From: an uncultured bacterium
GTDB lineage: Bacteria > Cyanobacteriota > Vampirovibrionia > Gastranaerophilales > Gastranaerophilaceae
Assembly: GCA_949285255.1 (NCBI GenBank)
Contig: CASDXV010000016.1
Span: forward strand, 28,758-69,819
DNA: 41,062 bases
Direction: 5' to 3'
Shown: positions 26,473 to 35,689 of the stretch, in pieces
Layout of the letters: every line of letters begins with the position of its first letter
Numbering within the stretch: position 1 is the stretch's first letter
Made by a program: the position numbers and the translations under genes
Notes under the pieces: model-generated
What the model was told of the DNA's origin: nothing
Databases searched by the model: none
What the model saw: the letters and a program-made list of their open reading frames with translations, nothing else

Positions 26473-27698
26473 TAGATTTTTCATCAACTCTTAAAATATC
26501 TCTTCGCTCGCTAAAAGTTAATAAAATGCGCTCCGTTCTAACAAGTTTAGGGATAATAATAGGTGTTGCAGCGGTTATTATAATGCTTTCAATCGGAGAG
26601 GGCGCAAAACAAAGAATCACAAAAGATATTGAATCCATGGGCTCTAACATTCTTATGATTATGTCAGGCTCAACCACCTCCGGCGGCGTTAGGATGGGCT
26701 CAGGTTCACAACCTACCTTGACCCTAAAGGACGCTGAAGCAATAGTTAAAAACTGCCCCTCTGTAAAATTTGCCGCACCAACGGTAAATGGGGTGCAGCA
26801 GATTATATACTCTAACCAAAACTGGTCAACATCAGTCTATGGCGTAACTCCTGAGTATATGGAAGTGCAACTGTGGGAAATTGAAAGCGGCAGAGGACTA
26901 AATCGAGATGACATTAAAAACAACACAAAATCAGCACTCATCGGTGCAACAGTGGCACAAAACCTCTTTGGAGATGTTAATCCCGTAAATAAAGTTATAA
27001 GAATCGGCGGTATGCCCTTTAAAGTGGTAGGTTTGCTTAAAGAAAAAGGGCAAAACGGCATGGGACAAGATAAAGACGACACAGTGCTTGTACCCGTTAC
27101 AACGGCACAAAAGAAACTCTTTGGTACATCTTTCCCCGGTACCGTTAAATTTATAAATATTCAGGCAAAAGACGCGGACTCTTTAACTTCAGCTGAAGAA
27201 GAGATAAAAGAGCTGCTTCGTGAGCGCCACAGAATAGGCAAAAACGATGATGATGATTTTACAATAAGAAATTTTACCCAAATGCTTGAAACAGTAAAAC
27301 AAGCCTCAAACACAATGGCGATATTGCTTGGTGCTATAGCCTCGGTGTCACTGCTTGTTGGCGGTATCGGCATTATGAATATTATGCTAGTATCAGTAAC
27401 CGAGCGTACAAAAGAAATCGGCATACGTATGGCAATCGGTGCAAAATCTCTGGACATTCAAATTCAATTTCTAATGGAAGCGCTTGTTTTATCAATGATA
27501 GGCGGGATAATAGGAATAATTAGCGGTGTAATAATTGCACAGTTGATAGGAACATTCAGCGAGATGAAAGTTGCAATAACACTTATGCCCATACTTCTGT
27601 CTTTTGGTTTCTCGGGACTTGTCGGAGTTGCTTTTGGTTATTATCCTGCCTATAAAGCATCAATGCTAAATCCCATAGATGCGCTAAGATACGAATAA
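26469..27698 (+). CDS. MacB-type ABC permease
   Basis: A 409-residue type VII ABC permease. The first membrane segment is at about residues 20-42 (RSVLTSLGIIIGVAAVIIMLSIGEGAK), then a periplasmic MacB domain, then three membrane segments with VTERTKEIGIRMAIGAKSLDI as the coupling helix. These mechanotransmission systems do not move substrate through the membrane; they drive periplasmic cargo out through TolC, which fits peptides, lipids or small proteins. It is last in the operon and is followed 87 bp later by the CHAP-domain gene. Confidence 0.93.
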   Translation: MIDFSSTLKISLRSLKVNKMRSVLTSLGIIIGVAAVIIMLSIGEGAKQRITKDIESMGSNILMIMSGSTTSGGVRMGSGSQPTLTLKDAEAIVKNCPSVKFAAPTVNGVQQIIYSNQNWSTSVYGVTPEYMEVQLWEIESGRGLNRDDIKNNTKSALIGATVAQNLFGDVNPVNKVIRIGGMPFKVVGLLKEKGQNGMGQDKDDTVLVPVTTAQKKLFGTSFPGTVKFINIQAKDADSLTSAEEEIKELLRERHRIGKNDDDDFTIRNFTQMLETVKQASNTMAILLGAIASVSLLVGGIGIMNIMLVSVTERTKEIGIRMAIGAKSLDIQIQFLMEALVLSMIGGIIGIISGVIIAQLIGTFSEMKVAITLMPILLSFGFSGLVGVAFGYYPAYKASMLNPIDALRYE

Positions 27699-27743
27699 TG
27701 TAAAGCTTTGTAAACACTAACTATAAAATTTAGCACATATATT

Positions 27744-27756
27744 GAGTATATACTTT
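27744..27756. promoter_or_regulatory. GAGTATATACTTT box, copy 3
   Basis: Identical to the two boxes at 15703 and 15755. The palindrome (27745-27754) is followed after 5 bp by TATAAA (27760-27765), about 20 bp before the CHAP-gene ATG. Confidence 0.6.
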
Positions 27757-27784
27757 TTATATAAATATACGCTCGAAGAATATT

Positions 27785-29488
27785 ATGTCGCTAAATTCAT
27801 TTTTAACAAAACTTGGCAGTTTAATTAAAACACAATTTCAAGACACACAAATTGATACTACCTCACAGGTGTCCAATCCATTTAAGGGTTCAATTGACGC
27901 AAGTATATTTGCAGGAGCTGATATTGATTCCTTTAAGGAAACAATTGCAAAAGGTATTAAACTTGACGGCAACGACAGTATATTTTATCAAAATATTAAC
28001 GAAGCAGGTGTAGAGGATGTTTTCGACTATTTTGACAAAAACTCTGATGGTGTAATTGATGAAGAAGAATTAAATAATGTAGCCTCGGTCGATGGTAATG
28101 ATGATGACATTTCAGGCTATGACCTTAATTATGCGCTAAATTCAATGGCATATGAAAACCTGCTTGATACCTTTGATGAACAGGTAAAAGAAGGCAAAAT
28201 CGACCCTCAAGAAGTAAATAATCAAGCGTTTAATAACTACACATCAAACATTGGCGGCAGCAACTACAAAAACTACGGCTCACAAACTCAAAACGGTTCT
28301 ACAATTTCAAGCGAACAACAATATTCTACAAAAGAAAAACTTGATAAAATAGAAAATGAAGAAATCCCAGAACTCGAAGAGAAAAAACAAGAAATAATTG
28401 ACAAAGCGCAATCTGACATTGACGCAAAAAATGAAGAATTAGACCAACTAATTAAAGATAACGAAGAAAAACTTGGTGAGCTGGGAGAAAAATACAGCGG
28501 AAAACAAGAAAAAATTCAAGAATCAGATAAAAAAATCAGCAAATATGATTCGCAAATTTCGCAAAAACAATCAGAAATTGGTAAAAACGAAGGAACACTT
28601 GCAAACCTTAAAGCAGAAAAAGGAGCGCTCAAAACAAATACCGAAGATGAGGAAATAAATAGTTCTAACCAACAAAGGATAAAAGAACTTGAAGCCCAAA
28701 TTAAAGAATTAGAAGACAAAAATAAAGACCTTCAAGACCAGATAGATGAACTTGAAGATAAAAAACAGGAAGAAAATGAGCTAAAAAGTAAAAACCAAGA
28801 AGAATTAACCAAACTCCAAGAGCAAATCGCACAAAAAAATCCTGAAATAGCTCAAAAAATGAGCGAAATTCAGGAAGACATTCAAGCTATAGAAGAAACC
28901 AAAGAAAAAGATGTCGCTGAAATTGACTCGCAAATTCAAGCAAAAAGAGAAGAGGCAAATAACTACCAAAAAGAAATAGGACAAAAGACAGGTGAAGCCG
29001 AATCTCTAACAGGCGCAAAAATGGTACAGGACGCGCTTAAACTGGCAGAAGAAGAACTGGCAAAAGGAGTATACGAATATACAGGTAACAACGACAGCCC
29101 TGAAATTGATAAATACAGAAACGGTGCAGCTAACGGACAACCGTGGTGCGCAAGCTTTGTTTCTTGGATATACGGCGCAGGACAAAATTCAGACAACGCA
29201 GCAACATTTGGCTATGACGCAAGTGTTTCAGGCATTAAAAGCAAAGCCGAAAGCGCGGGCTACTACGCACAAAAAGGCAGCTACACGCCTCAAGCGGGCG
29301 ACCTTATGATACAAAAAAATAACGCATCACACGTTGGCGTTGTTACAAGTGTTGACGCTGACGGCACAATTCACACAATTGAGGGCAATTCATCAGATAA
29401 AGTTCAAAGATGCTCATATGCCCCCGGTAGCAGCGGATATAATAAAATATCAGGCTGGGTTAAAATGAACGAATGGCTTAGCAAATAA
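27785..29488 (+). CDS. EF-hand / coiled-coil / CHAP-domain protein, probable cell-wall amidase without Sec signal
   Basis: A 567-residue three-part protein. Residues 70-145 hold an EF-hand region with one canonical calcium loop at D84-E95 (DKNSDGVIDEEE) and a degenerate second one. Residues 175-420 are a long charged coiled coil. The C-terminus is a CHAP domain with catalytic C455 (PWCASFVSW) and H516 (ASHVGVV), followed by IEGNSSD. CHAP enzymes cut peptidoglycan amide or peptide bonds. The N-terminus has no signal peptide or lipobox, so export must be by another route or after lysis. It lies between the MacAB-TolC operon and a convergent RND operon and has a GAGTATATACTTT box. Shine-Dalgarno is weak. 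Confidence 0.85.
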   Translation: MSLNSFLTKLGSLIKTQFQDTQIDTTSQVSNPFKGSIDASIFAGADIDSFKETIAKGIKLDGNDSIFYQNINEAGVEDVFDYFDKNSDGVIDEEELNNVASVDGNDDDISGYDLNYALNSMAYENLLDTFDEQVKEGKIDPQEVNNQAFNNYTSNIGGSNYKNYGSQTQNGSTISSEQQYSTKEKLDKIENEEIPELEEKKQEIIDKAQSDIDAKNEELDQLIKDNEEKLGELGEKYSGKQEKIQESDKKISKYDSQISQKQSEIGKNEGTLANLKAEKGALKTNTEDEEINSSNQQRIKELEAQIKELEDKNKDLQDQIDELEDKKQEENELKSKNQEELTKLQEQIAQKNPEIAQKMSEIQEDIQAIEETKEKDVAEIDSQIQAKREEANNYQKEIGQKTGEAESLTGAKMVQDALKLAEEELAKGVYEYTGNNDSPEIDKYRNGAANGQPWCASFVSWIYGAGQNSDNAATFGYDASVSGIKSKAESAGYYAQKGSYTPQAGDLMIQKNNASHVGVVTSVDADGTIHTIEGNSSDKVQRCSYAPGSSGYNKISGWVKMNEWLSK

Positions 29489-29489
29489 G

Positions 29490-31151
29490 CTATAGGTCAA
29501 TATCTGACTCTTTAATAGGTGCGCCGATTACCCTTTCAAGCTCAGCAGCGTTTACGTTATAGTCAAGCAAGTTCGAATAATAGCTTAATTGCGCATTTAA
29601 GTAGGTATTTTCGGCATCTTTAAACTCAATAGCATTACCAAGTCCGACTTGATATCTTCTAAATGCTTGATACTGTTGTTCTTTTGCCTGTTGTAGCGCA
29701 AGTTTTGCAACGCCTAAACTATCATGAGAGTTTAGCAGACTAATATAAGCGCTTTTTACTTCAAGGTAAACATTTTGCTTTGCTTGCTCATAATCTGCCG
29801 CATATTTTTTATACGTTGCGTTAGCCTCATCAAGCTGCTTTTTAAGCGACATAAGATTTAAAGATGTATAGTTAAACTGCACGCCTACCTGATAACCATA
29901 ATCTGCACTTATCTGTCTTCCACCATGGTCATACGAACCAAAAGCACTCAAATCAGGGGTGAAGGCTCTTTTTGCGCTCCTGATATTAAGCTCGGCAGCA
30001 TCAAGTTTTTTCTTTGCGGATAAAAGCGAAGGGCGAGAATCTTCAGCCGTTTTTATTAAATCAGGAAAATTCACATCATACATTTTTGTATTCATGCCAT
30101 CTTTCAAAATAACATTTTCCATCTCAGGAATACCAACGGCGTTAGCAAGTTCAACCGCAGCCAGCTCAAGCGTGTTTTTAGCTTTAATTAAATTAACCTT
30201 AGCATTACCAAGGTTATATTGAGCAGTCGTCACATCAATTTTTGCTTTTTTACCGATTTTATAATACGCCTCAGCCTGTTTAAGCTGCAGCTCATAATCC
30301 TTTACCGTGTCTTCATACACTATTTTTTGTGCTTGGGCAAAAACCATATTATAATATGCAACTTTTACATTATAAATAACACTTTCTATACTTGTTTCAG
30401 CGTCATAGCGGGATGACTCATAGTTTTTTCTTGCTAAATCCGCATTAGCCTTTGTTTTACCGAAGTCAAAAAGCAGCATATTGGCTGAAATTGTAGGCAC
30501 ATAGAACATATTATACCTTTGCACCATCATACGCATATATGCGTTATTTCCCATGGTATTTAACATGTCATTTCTTGAATAACTTGCACCTGCGCTAATT
30601 GTCGGGAAATAATTTGACCAAGCCTGACCTATTCTGGACTCGTAAATTTCAGCATTACTTATAGCGGAAACTATTGCAGGGTGATTAGAAATTGCAAGTT
30701 TAATGCAATCAGCCAGTGTCACTTCACCATTTAGTGTACTGTATTCGATTTTTGAAGTTAGCTCAGGGAATTTTGTTTCATACATTCCTTGCGCTTCTTT
30801 TGAAGAATCAAGCTTTGTTTTTTGATTTTGTGCTTGCTTTTTGGCGTCTTTTTTTATCTCTCCTTTTGAGCGGGCCTTATTTTTTTTCTTCTTATCAGGC
30901 TCTACAATATATACTTCATCTTCCTTTTGAACCTTTTGTTTCTTTTTGCCAAAATTAAAAAGTTTTTTCTTGTTATCATCTTGAGCAAGCACAGGCTCTT
31001 GCTGGGGCAGCTCCCTAAATTTTGCCTCCTGAATTTGCTCTTGAACTACTTGCCCAGAGTCTTTTTGCTCTTTCTTTTTAAACAAACTAAAGGCAAAAGC
31101 CGAGTTTGAAATTAGAGAATATATTAAAAATAAACTTATGATTTTTTTCAT
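29490..31151 (-). CDS. TolC-family outer-membrane efflux protein (RND operon)
   Basis: A 553-residue channel with signal peptide MKKIISLFLIYSLISNSAFA and then about 110 residues of Lys/Gln-rich low-complexity linker, much longer than usual. The two TolC repeats follow: LADCIKLAISNHPAIVSA and the second ending YQVGLGNAIEFKDAENTYLNAQ. It is last of the leftward MFP-RND-TolC operon and its stop lies one base from the convergent CHAP gene. It is a distinct paralog of the protein at 23091, not a duplicate. Confidence 0.9.
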   Translation of the reverse strand: MKKIISLFLIYSLISNSAFAFSLFKKKEQKDSGQVVQEQIQEAKFRELPQQEPVLAQDDNKKKLFNFGKKKQKVQKEDEVYIVEPDKKKKNKARSKGEIKKDAKKQAQNQKTKLDSSKEAQGMYETKFPELTSKIEYSTLNGEVTLADCIKLAISNHPAIVSAISNAEIYESRIGQAWSNYFPTISAGASYSRNDMLNTMGNNAYMRMMVQRYNMFYVPTISANMLLFDFGKTKANADLARKNYESSRYDAETSIESVIYNVKVAYYNMVFAQAQKIVYEDTVKDYELQLKQAEAYYKIGKKAKIDVTTAQYNLGNAKVNLIKAKNTLELAAVELANAVGIPEMENVILKDGMNTKMYDVNFPDLIKTAEDSRPSLLSAKKKLDAAELNIRSAKRAFTPDLSAFGSYDHGGRQISADYGYQVGVQFNYTSLNLMSLKKQLDEANATYKKYAADYEQAKQNVYLEVKSAYISLLNSHDSLGVAKLALQQAKEQQYQAFRRYQVGLGNAIEFKDAENTYLNAQLSYYSNLLDYNVNAAELERVIGAPIKESDIDL

Positions 31152-31157
31152 AAAAAC

Positions 31158-34100
31158 TTAAAACTCCAAATCCTTTTGAGTGATTTCTCGTTTCGGGAAT
31201 TTATCAACAAATTCTTGAACCAAAACATAAAAAGCAGGTGTTAAAACCGCACCCAGCGTACAGGCTGCTATCATACCGCCAAAAACGGTGGAACCTACTG
31301 ATATCCTTGAGTTTGCACCGGCACCTTGTGCAAAAATCATAGGCAAAACACCAATAATAAATGCAAGTTCGGTCATCATAATAGCTCTAAATCTTAATTT
31401 TGCTGCCTTAATAGCCGCCTCTTGAACACCGAGTCCGTTTTTCTCATGCTCTTCTTTGGCAAATTCAACAATAAGAATTGACTGCTTTGCAGCAAGACCG
31501 ATGAGTGTTATCATACCGACTTGAGAATAAATATCAAATGACTGATTAATCATCATCTGAAATATCAGCGCACCAAGGGCTGCAATTGGTGAAATTAAAA
31601 GTACGGCAATTGGAATTGTGTAGCTTTCATACAGTGCAACAAGGAAAAGATACACAAACACAAGCGCCATACCAACAACCATAGCTGTTTGTCCTGACGC
31701 TTCACGCTCTTGAGCAGACGTACCCGACCAGTCAAAAGTCATATCAGAAGGCAGAGTAGCTTTTGCAACATTTTCCATAGCGTTCATAGCATCCCCCGAG
31801 CTTTTGCCTGCTGCTTGCTGACCTTGAATTTGCACGGATTCATACTGATTGTATCTTGTAATTGAAGCCGTACCCACGGTCTGTCTTAATTTAACAACGG
31901 ATAAAATAGGTACCATAACGCCGTTTTTATTTTTAACATAAATACCCGATAAATCTGATGCTTTATCCCTAAATCTGCTTTCTGCCTGCATTTGAACTTT
32001 AAATACACGCCCGTATTTATTAAAGTCATTAACATATCTTGTACCCAAAGTTGAAGACAACGTAGCATAAAGCTCTTGCAGGTCAATATTCTGAGCCATG
32101 GCTTTTTCATAATCTATTTCAACAATATATTGTGGTACATTTGCCTGAAATGAAGTGTAAACGCTTGATAAAGACGGGTCTTGATTAGCTGCTGCAATAA
32201 GCCTTGTAGCCCAGCTTTCAAGCTCTTGTGCGGTATATTCGCCCTGAGAGAGCATTTGAAACTCAAAACCGCCCATCATGCTCATACCGCTGATTGCCGG
32301 AGGAGAAAAGGCAACAATAGAGGCTTCCTTGGTATTTGCTGCAACTTGTCTTATTTGATTTAAAATTGCAACATGCGACATATCTGTCGATTTGCCCTGA
32401 ATTTTCCTTGCCACCCAGCTTATAGGATTTACTCTTCTGTCTTTATATTCATGCAACTGAATGATAACTGTAGACTGGTTTGTGGCACCATCTCCGCCAA
32501 AAACGGTAAGTTTTTCAGGGTTAATTCCCTCAATACCTTTTATCTGCTCTGTAAACTTCCTTGAAACATCCTCTGTTCTCTGCAGGGACGCACCATCGGG
32601 CAATGTAATACTTGCAAGCAATATTCCTTGGTCTTCATCAGGAATAAAACCTGTTGAAATAAACTTAAAGCCAGCAAGAGTAAGGATTACTATAGAAATG
32701 TAGCAGATAATTACAAGTTTTTTATTGTAAACAAACTTTTTAACATATTCAATGTAGAAGTCCTCAACTTTTGAGAAAAACTCGTTGAATTTTTTAACAA
32801 CAAGCGTGGATTCAGCCGAAATTTTTTCTTTTAAAAGTTTAAATTGAGGATGTTTTGTGATACCAAAGCCTTTTGTATCCTCTTGAGTCCTACCCAAAAA
32901 ATGTGAGCACATGGCAGGCGAAAGAGAAAGAGCGCAAATTGCCGATATAGCAATAGATACGGCTATACAAACCGCAAATTGTTTATACATAACACCTGTC
33001 ATTCCACCCATAAAAACAATGGGCACAAACACGGCCATTAAGACCATAGCCATTGCAACAAGGGAAGAACCAACTTCTTGCATAGTAAGTTGTGTTGCAA
33101 TAATTGCGGATTTGCCCTCTTCAATGTGTCTGTTTACGTTTTCAATAACAACAATAGCGTCATCAACTACAACGCCGACCGCAAGAACAAGCGCAAACAG
33201 AGATAAGAGGTTTATTGACATGCCAAAAGCCTTGAGCGCAAAAAATGTCCCTATAAGTGAAACAGGAATAGTGACACAGGGCACAAGGGTCGCCATAGCG
33301 TCCCCCAAGAATAGAAAAATGATAATAACAACAATGATTGCCGTCAAGAATATAGTAAACTCAACCTCTTTCATTGATTCATGGATAAAGTCGGCATCAT
33401 CTTTTACATAAAGTATCTTAATCCCGTTTGTAAGTCTTGAATTCAGCTCGTCAACCTTTGCTTTAACTGCTTTTGAAAGGTTAATGATATTTGCGTCCGG
33501 CAATTGAGATATAACAACAACAGCAGAGGGTTTACCGTTTACAAGACCAAGGTTGGAATATGACTCTGCACCAAGCTCAACGCGGGCTATATCTTTTATT
33601 TTTACATTTGAACCGTCAGAGTTTGAGCGAATAATTATATTTTCAAATTCTTCAACATTATCGAGCCTGCCCTCGGTTTTTAAAGTGATTTGCAAAGCGC
33701 GCTTTGAATCCGTCGGCAATTGCCCCAGAGCACCTGCGGTTACTTGAGTATTTTGCGAAGTAATAGCGTTTTGAACATCGCTTGCCGAGATATTCAGCCC
33801 TGCCATTTTTTGAGGGTCAAGCCAAATACGCATAGAGTAGTTTCCGCCGCCAAAAACGCTAACATCAGCTACGCCGTCAACACGCTTCAATTCGTCTTTT
33901 ATATAAATTGAACCGTAGTTTGTAAGGTCAAGTTGAGTCCAATCACCTGATTCAGGGTACAGTGTCAAAATAACCGCACCGGAACCTGATGAGCGGCTTA
34001 TAGCGGTAACGCCCGTTCTTTGAACATCTTCAGGCAGTTGAGATTGTACCTGCTGAATTCTGTTTTGAACATTCATAAGGTTAATGTTTTTATCAGAACC

Positions 34101-34409
34101 GACTTTAAAATACAAAGTAAGAGAATAACTGCCGTCATTTGAGGTCGAAGTCATATAGGTTAAATCTTCAACACCGTTTAATTTGTTTTCAAGAACGGTA
34201 GCAACAGAAGACTCTATAACCTCAGCACTTGCACCCTGATAAGAAGCACTTACACGAACCTGAGGCGGAGTAACATCCGGGTAGCTTTCCTGCTTTAAGC
34301 TAAATATTGAAATTAAACCCAGAATAACTATACAAACAGATATTACAAGGGCGAATCTTGGTTTTCTTATAAAGAAAAATAACTTGTCTTTATCAAATAT
34401 CTGTTTCAT
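31158..34409 (-). CDS. RND-family efflux pump (HAE1/AcrB type)
   Basis: A 1083-residue inner-membrane proton/drug antiporter. Twelve membrane segments surround two large periplasmic loops. The proton-relay aspartates are the DD pair near residue 415 ([14 protein letters not shown]), and the partner lysine is near residue 973 ([13 protein letters not shown]). The family motif [21 protein letters not shown] is present. ATG-34409 is chosen over the upstream in-frame ATG because AGGA lies 8 nt before it. It overlaps the adaptor gene by 17 bp, implying coupling. Confidence 0.95.
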   Translation of the reverse strand: MKQIFDKDKLFFFIRKPRFALVISVCIVILGLISIFSLKQESYPDVTPPQVRVSASYQGASAEVIESSVATVLENKLNGVEDLTYMTSTSNDGSYSLTLYFKVGSDKNINLMNVQNRIQQVQSQLPEDVQRTGVTAISRSSGSGAVILTLYPESGDWTQLDLTNYGSIYIKDELKRVDGVADVSVFGGGNYSMRIWLDPQKMAGLNISASDVQNAITSQNTQVTAGALGQLPTDSKRALQITLKTEGRLDNVEEFENIIIRSNSDGSNVKIKDIARVELGAESYSNLGLVNGKPSAVVVISQLPDANIINLSKAVKAKVDELNSRLTNGIKILYVKDDADFIHESMKEVEFTIFLTAIIVVIIIFLFLGDAMATLVPCVTIPVSLIGTFFALKAFGMSINLLSLFALVLAVGVVVDDAIVVIENVNRHIEEGKSAIIATQLTMQEVGSSLVAMAMVLMAVFVPIVFMGGMTGVMYKQFAVCIAVSIAISAICALSLSPAMCSHFLGRTQEDTKGFGITKHPQFKLLKEKISAESTLVVKKFNEFFSKVEDFYIEYVKKFVYNKKLVIICYISIVILTLAGFKFISTGFIPDEDQGILLASITLPDGASLQRTEDVSRKFTEQIKGIEGINPEKLTVFGGDGATNQSTVIIQLHEYKDRRVNPISWVARKIQGKSTDMSHVAILNQIRQVAANTKEASIVAFSPPAISGMSMMGGFEFQMLSQGEYTAQELESWATRLIAAANQDPSLSSVYTSFQANVPQYIVEIDYEKAMAQNIDLQELYATLSSTLGTRYVNDFNKYGRVFKVQMQAESRFRDKASDLSGIYVKNKNGVMVPILSVVKLRQTVGTASITRYNQYESVQIQGQQAAGKSSGDAMNAMENVAKATLPSDMTFDWSGTSAQEREASGQTAMVVGMALVFVYLFLVALYESYTIPIAVLLISPIAALGALIFQMMINQSFDIYSQVGMITLIGLAAKQSILIVEFAKEEHEKNGLGVQEAAIKAAKLRFRAIMMTELAFIIGVLPMIFAQGAGANSRISVGSTVFGGMIAACTLGAVLTPAFYVLVQEFVDKFPKREITQKDLEF

Positions 34410-35568
34410 CAGCTTTTCCTGCTTGTTTATCATCTTTTTTTGTTATAATTTTTAGCTTTTGCCCTTCGGCTGCAATATTTTGTGTACCTGATACAACAAC
34501 CGTATCAGACAGTTCAAGACCGCTGTCTACTACCCAGTTATTGTTAATATCATCAGAGACTTTGATGTTTGTTTTAACCGCTTTGTTATCTTTAACCGTC
34601 CAAACATAATATCCGCTCATAGCGTCGCCTTTTGTACATGCCTGAGGAACAGTGACAAATTGCACTTTCTTTGGTGCAACAAGCTCAACTTTCATATAAT
34701 CCCCCGGCATAAGCCAGCTTTTTGGATTTTCAAAACTTGCTCTCATAGTCACAGAACCCGAGTCTTTATCGATTTTATTGTCAACAAAGTTGATTTTTCC
34801 GTTATAAGGGTACCAGCTGCCGTCATTAAACTGAACACGCACAATGATGTCTTTAAACCTGTCACTTGCTTTAAGAAGTTTTACAAAATCATCACTCTTA
34901 AGGCTAAAAGTCACAAATACAGGGCTTATACTTGCAATATTTACAAGCGAGCCTGATGTAGGTGTTACATAGTTGCCCTCAGTTATGTTAACCTTACCAA
35001 TCCTGCCATCAATAGGGGATTTTATAGAGGTATAACTCAAATTAACTTTTGCAAGCTCGAGCTGCTGGCGGGCAGCGTCATAGAGCGCCTTATTTTGGTT
35101 TCTTGTAGCAAGGCTCTGGTCAACATCAGAGCGACTTATTAAGTCCTCTTTTATAAGGGCGTTAGCTCTGTTTAGCTCTTGCTGAGCATTTTTTAGAAGT
35201 GCAGCGTACTGATTAACCGTAGCCCTTGCGTTATTAACTTCGATTTGAAACTCTCTCGGGTCAATTTGAAAAAGCATTTGACCTTTTTTAACAAAGTCAC
35301 CCTCTTTAAAATGCTTCTTTAATAAGAACCCTGAAACACGGGCTATAACATCAACCGAATATTGTGCTTCAACGCGTCCCGTGGACTCAGCCGAAACATT
35401 AACTTCTTCAATATGAGGATTATCCACTTCAACTTCTTTAGGCATTTTCATGGCCTGTTTTTGAATCATGCCGCCTATAAAACCTGCCGTCTTATTATAT
35501 AAAATAGGAACAATAATAATAAGTAATACTACTATCCCCCACTGCTTGCGCGTTAAATTTAACTTCAT
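34393..35568 (-). CDS. RND periplasmic adaptor (AcrA-like)
   Basis: A 391-residue membrane-fusion protein with an N-terminal anchor ([16 protein letters not shown]). [34 protein letters not shown] is the first lipoyl half; the coiled-coil hairpin and the second half [24 protein letters not shown] follow. It has no cysteine lipobox, so it is anchored by the membrane helix. It is first in the operon, with its own promoter and a palindromic operator-like sequence in the leader. Confidence 0.93.
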   Translation of the reverse strand: MKLNLTRKQWGIVVLLIIIVPILYNKTAGFIGGMIQKQAMKMPKEVEVDNPHIEEVNVSAESTGRVEAQYSVDVIARVSGFLLKKHFKEGDFVKKGQMLFQIDPREFQIEVNNARATVNQYAALLKNAQQELNRANALIKEDLISRSDVDQSLATRNQNKALYDAARQQLELAKVNLSYTSIKSPIDGRIGKVNITEGNYVTPTSGSLVNIASISPVFVTFSLKSDDFVKLLKASDRFKDIIVRVQFNDGSWYPYNGKINFVDNKIDKDSGSVTMRASFENPKSWLMPGDYMKVELVAPKKVQFVTVPQACTKGDAMSGYYVWTVKDNKAVKTNIKVSDDINNNWVVDSGLELSDTVVVSGTQNIAAEGQKLKIITKKDDKQAGKADETDI

Positions 35569-35591
35569 GAGTATTCTCTCCCAAGTGACAA

Positions 35592-35607
35592 TGTTGCAAC
35601 TGCAACA
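35592..35607. promoter_or_regulatory. Palindromic operator candidate ahead of the RND operon
   Basis: TGTTGCAACTGCAACA has 7-bp perfect arms around a 2-bp centre. It lies just downstream of the predicted -10 on the minus strand, a position suited to a TetR- or MarR-type repressor. Confidence 0.5.
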
Positions 35608-35622
35608 AAGTATATATAAAAT

Positions 35623-35652
35623 ATTTTAAGATATTCTGCGCTGCAGTGTCAA
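35623..35652 (-). promoter_or_regulatory. RND operon promoter
   Basis: On the minus strand TTGACA (35647-35652), an 18-bp spacer and TAAAAT (35623-35628), about 55 bp before the adaptor start. Confidence 0.55.
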
Positions 35653-35689
35653 TTTGTTTTTAAAGGATTTACACTATTTGGAGCACCTT

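Noticed and set aside
32911-33411. 166-codon plus-strand open frame inside the RND gene.
   Set aside because: It is a shadow of the conserved membrane-segment codons on the opposite strand; Ile/Thr/Ala-rich, with no recognisable motif.
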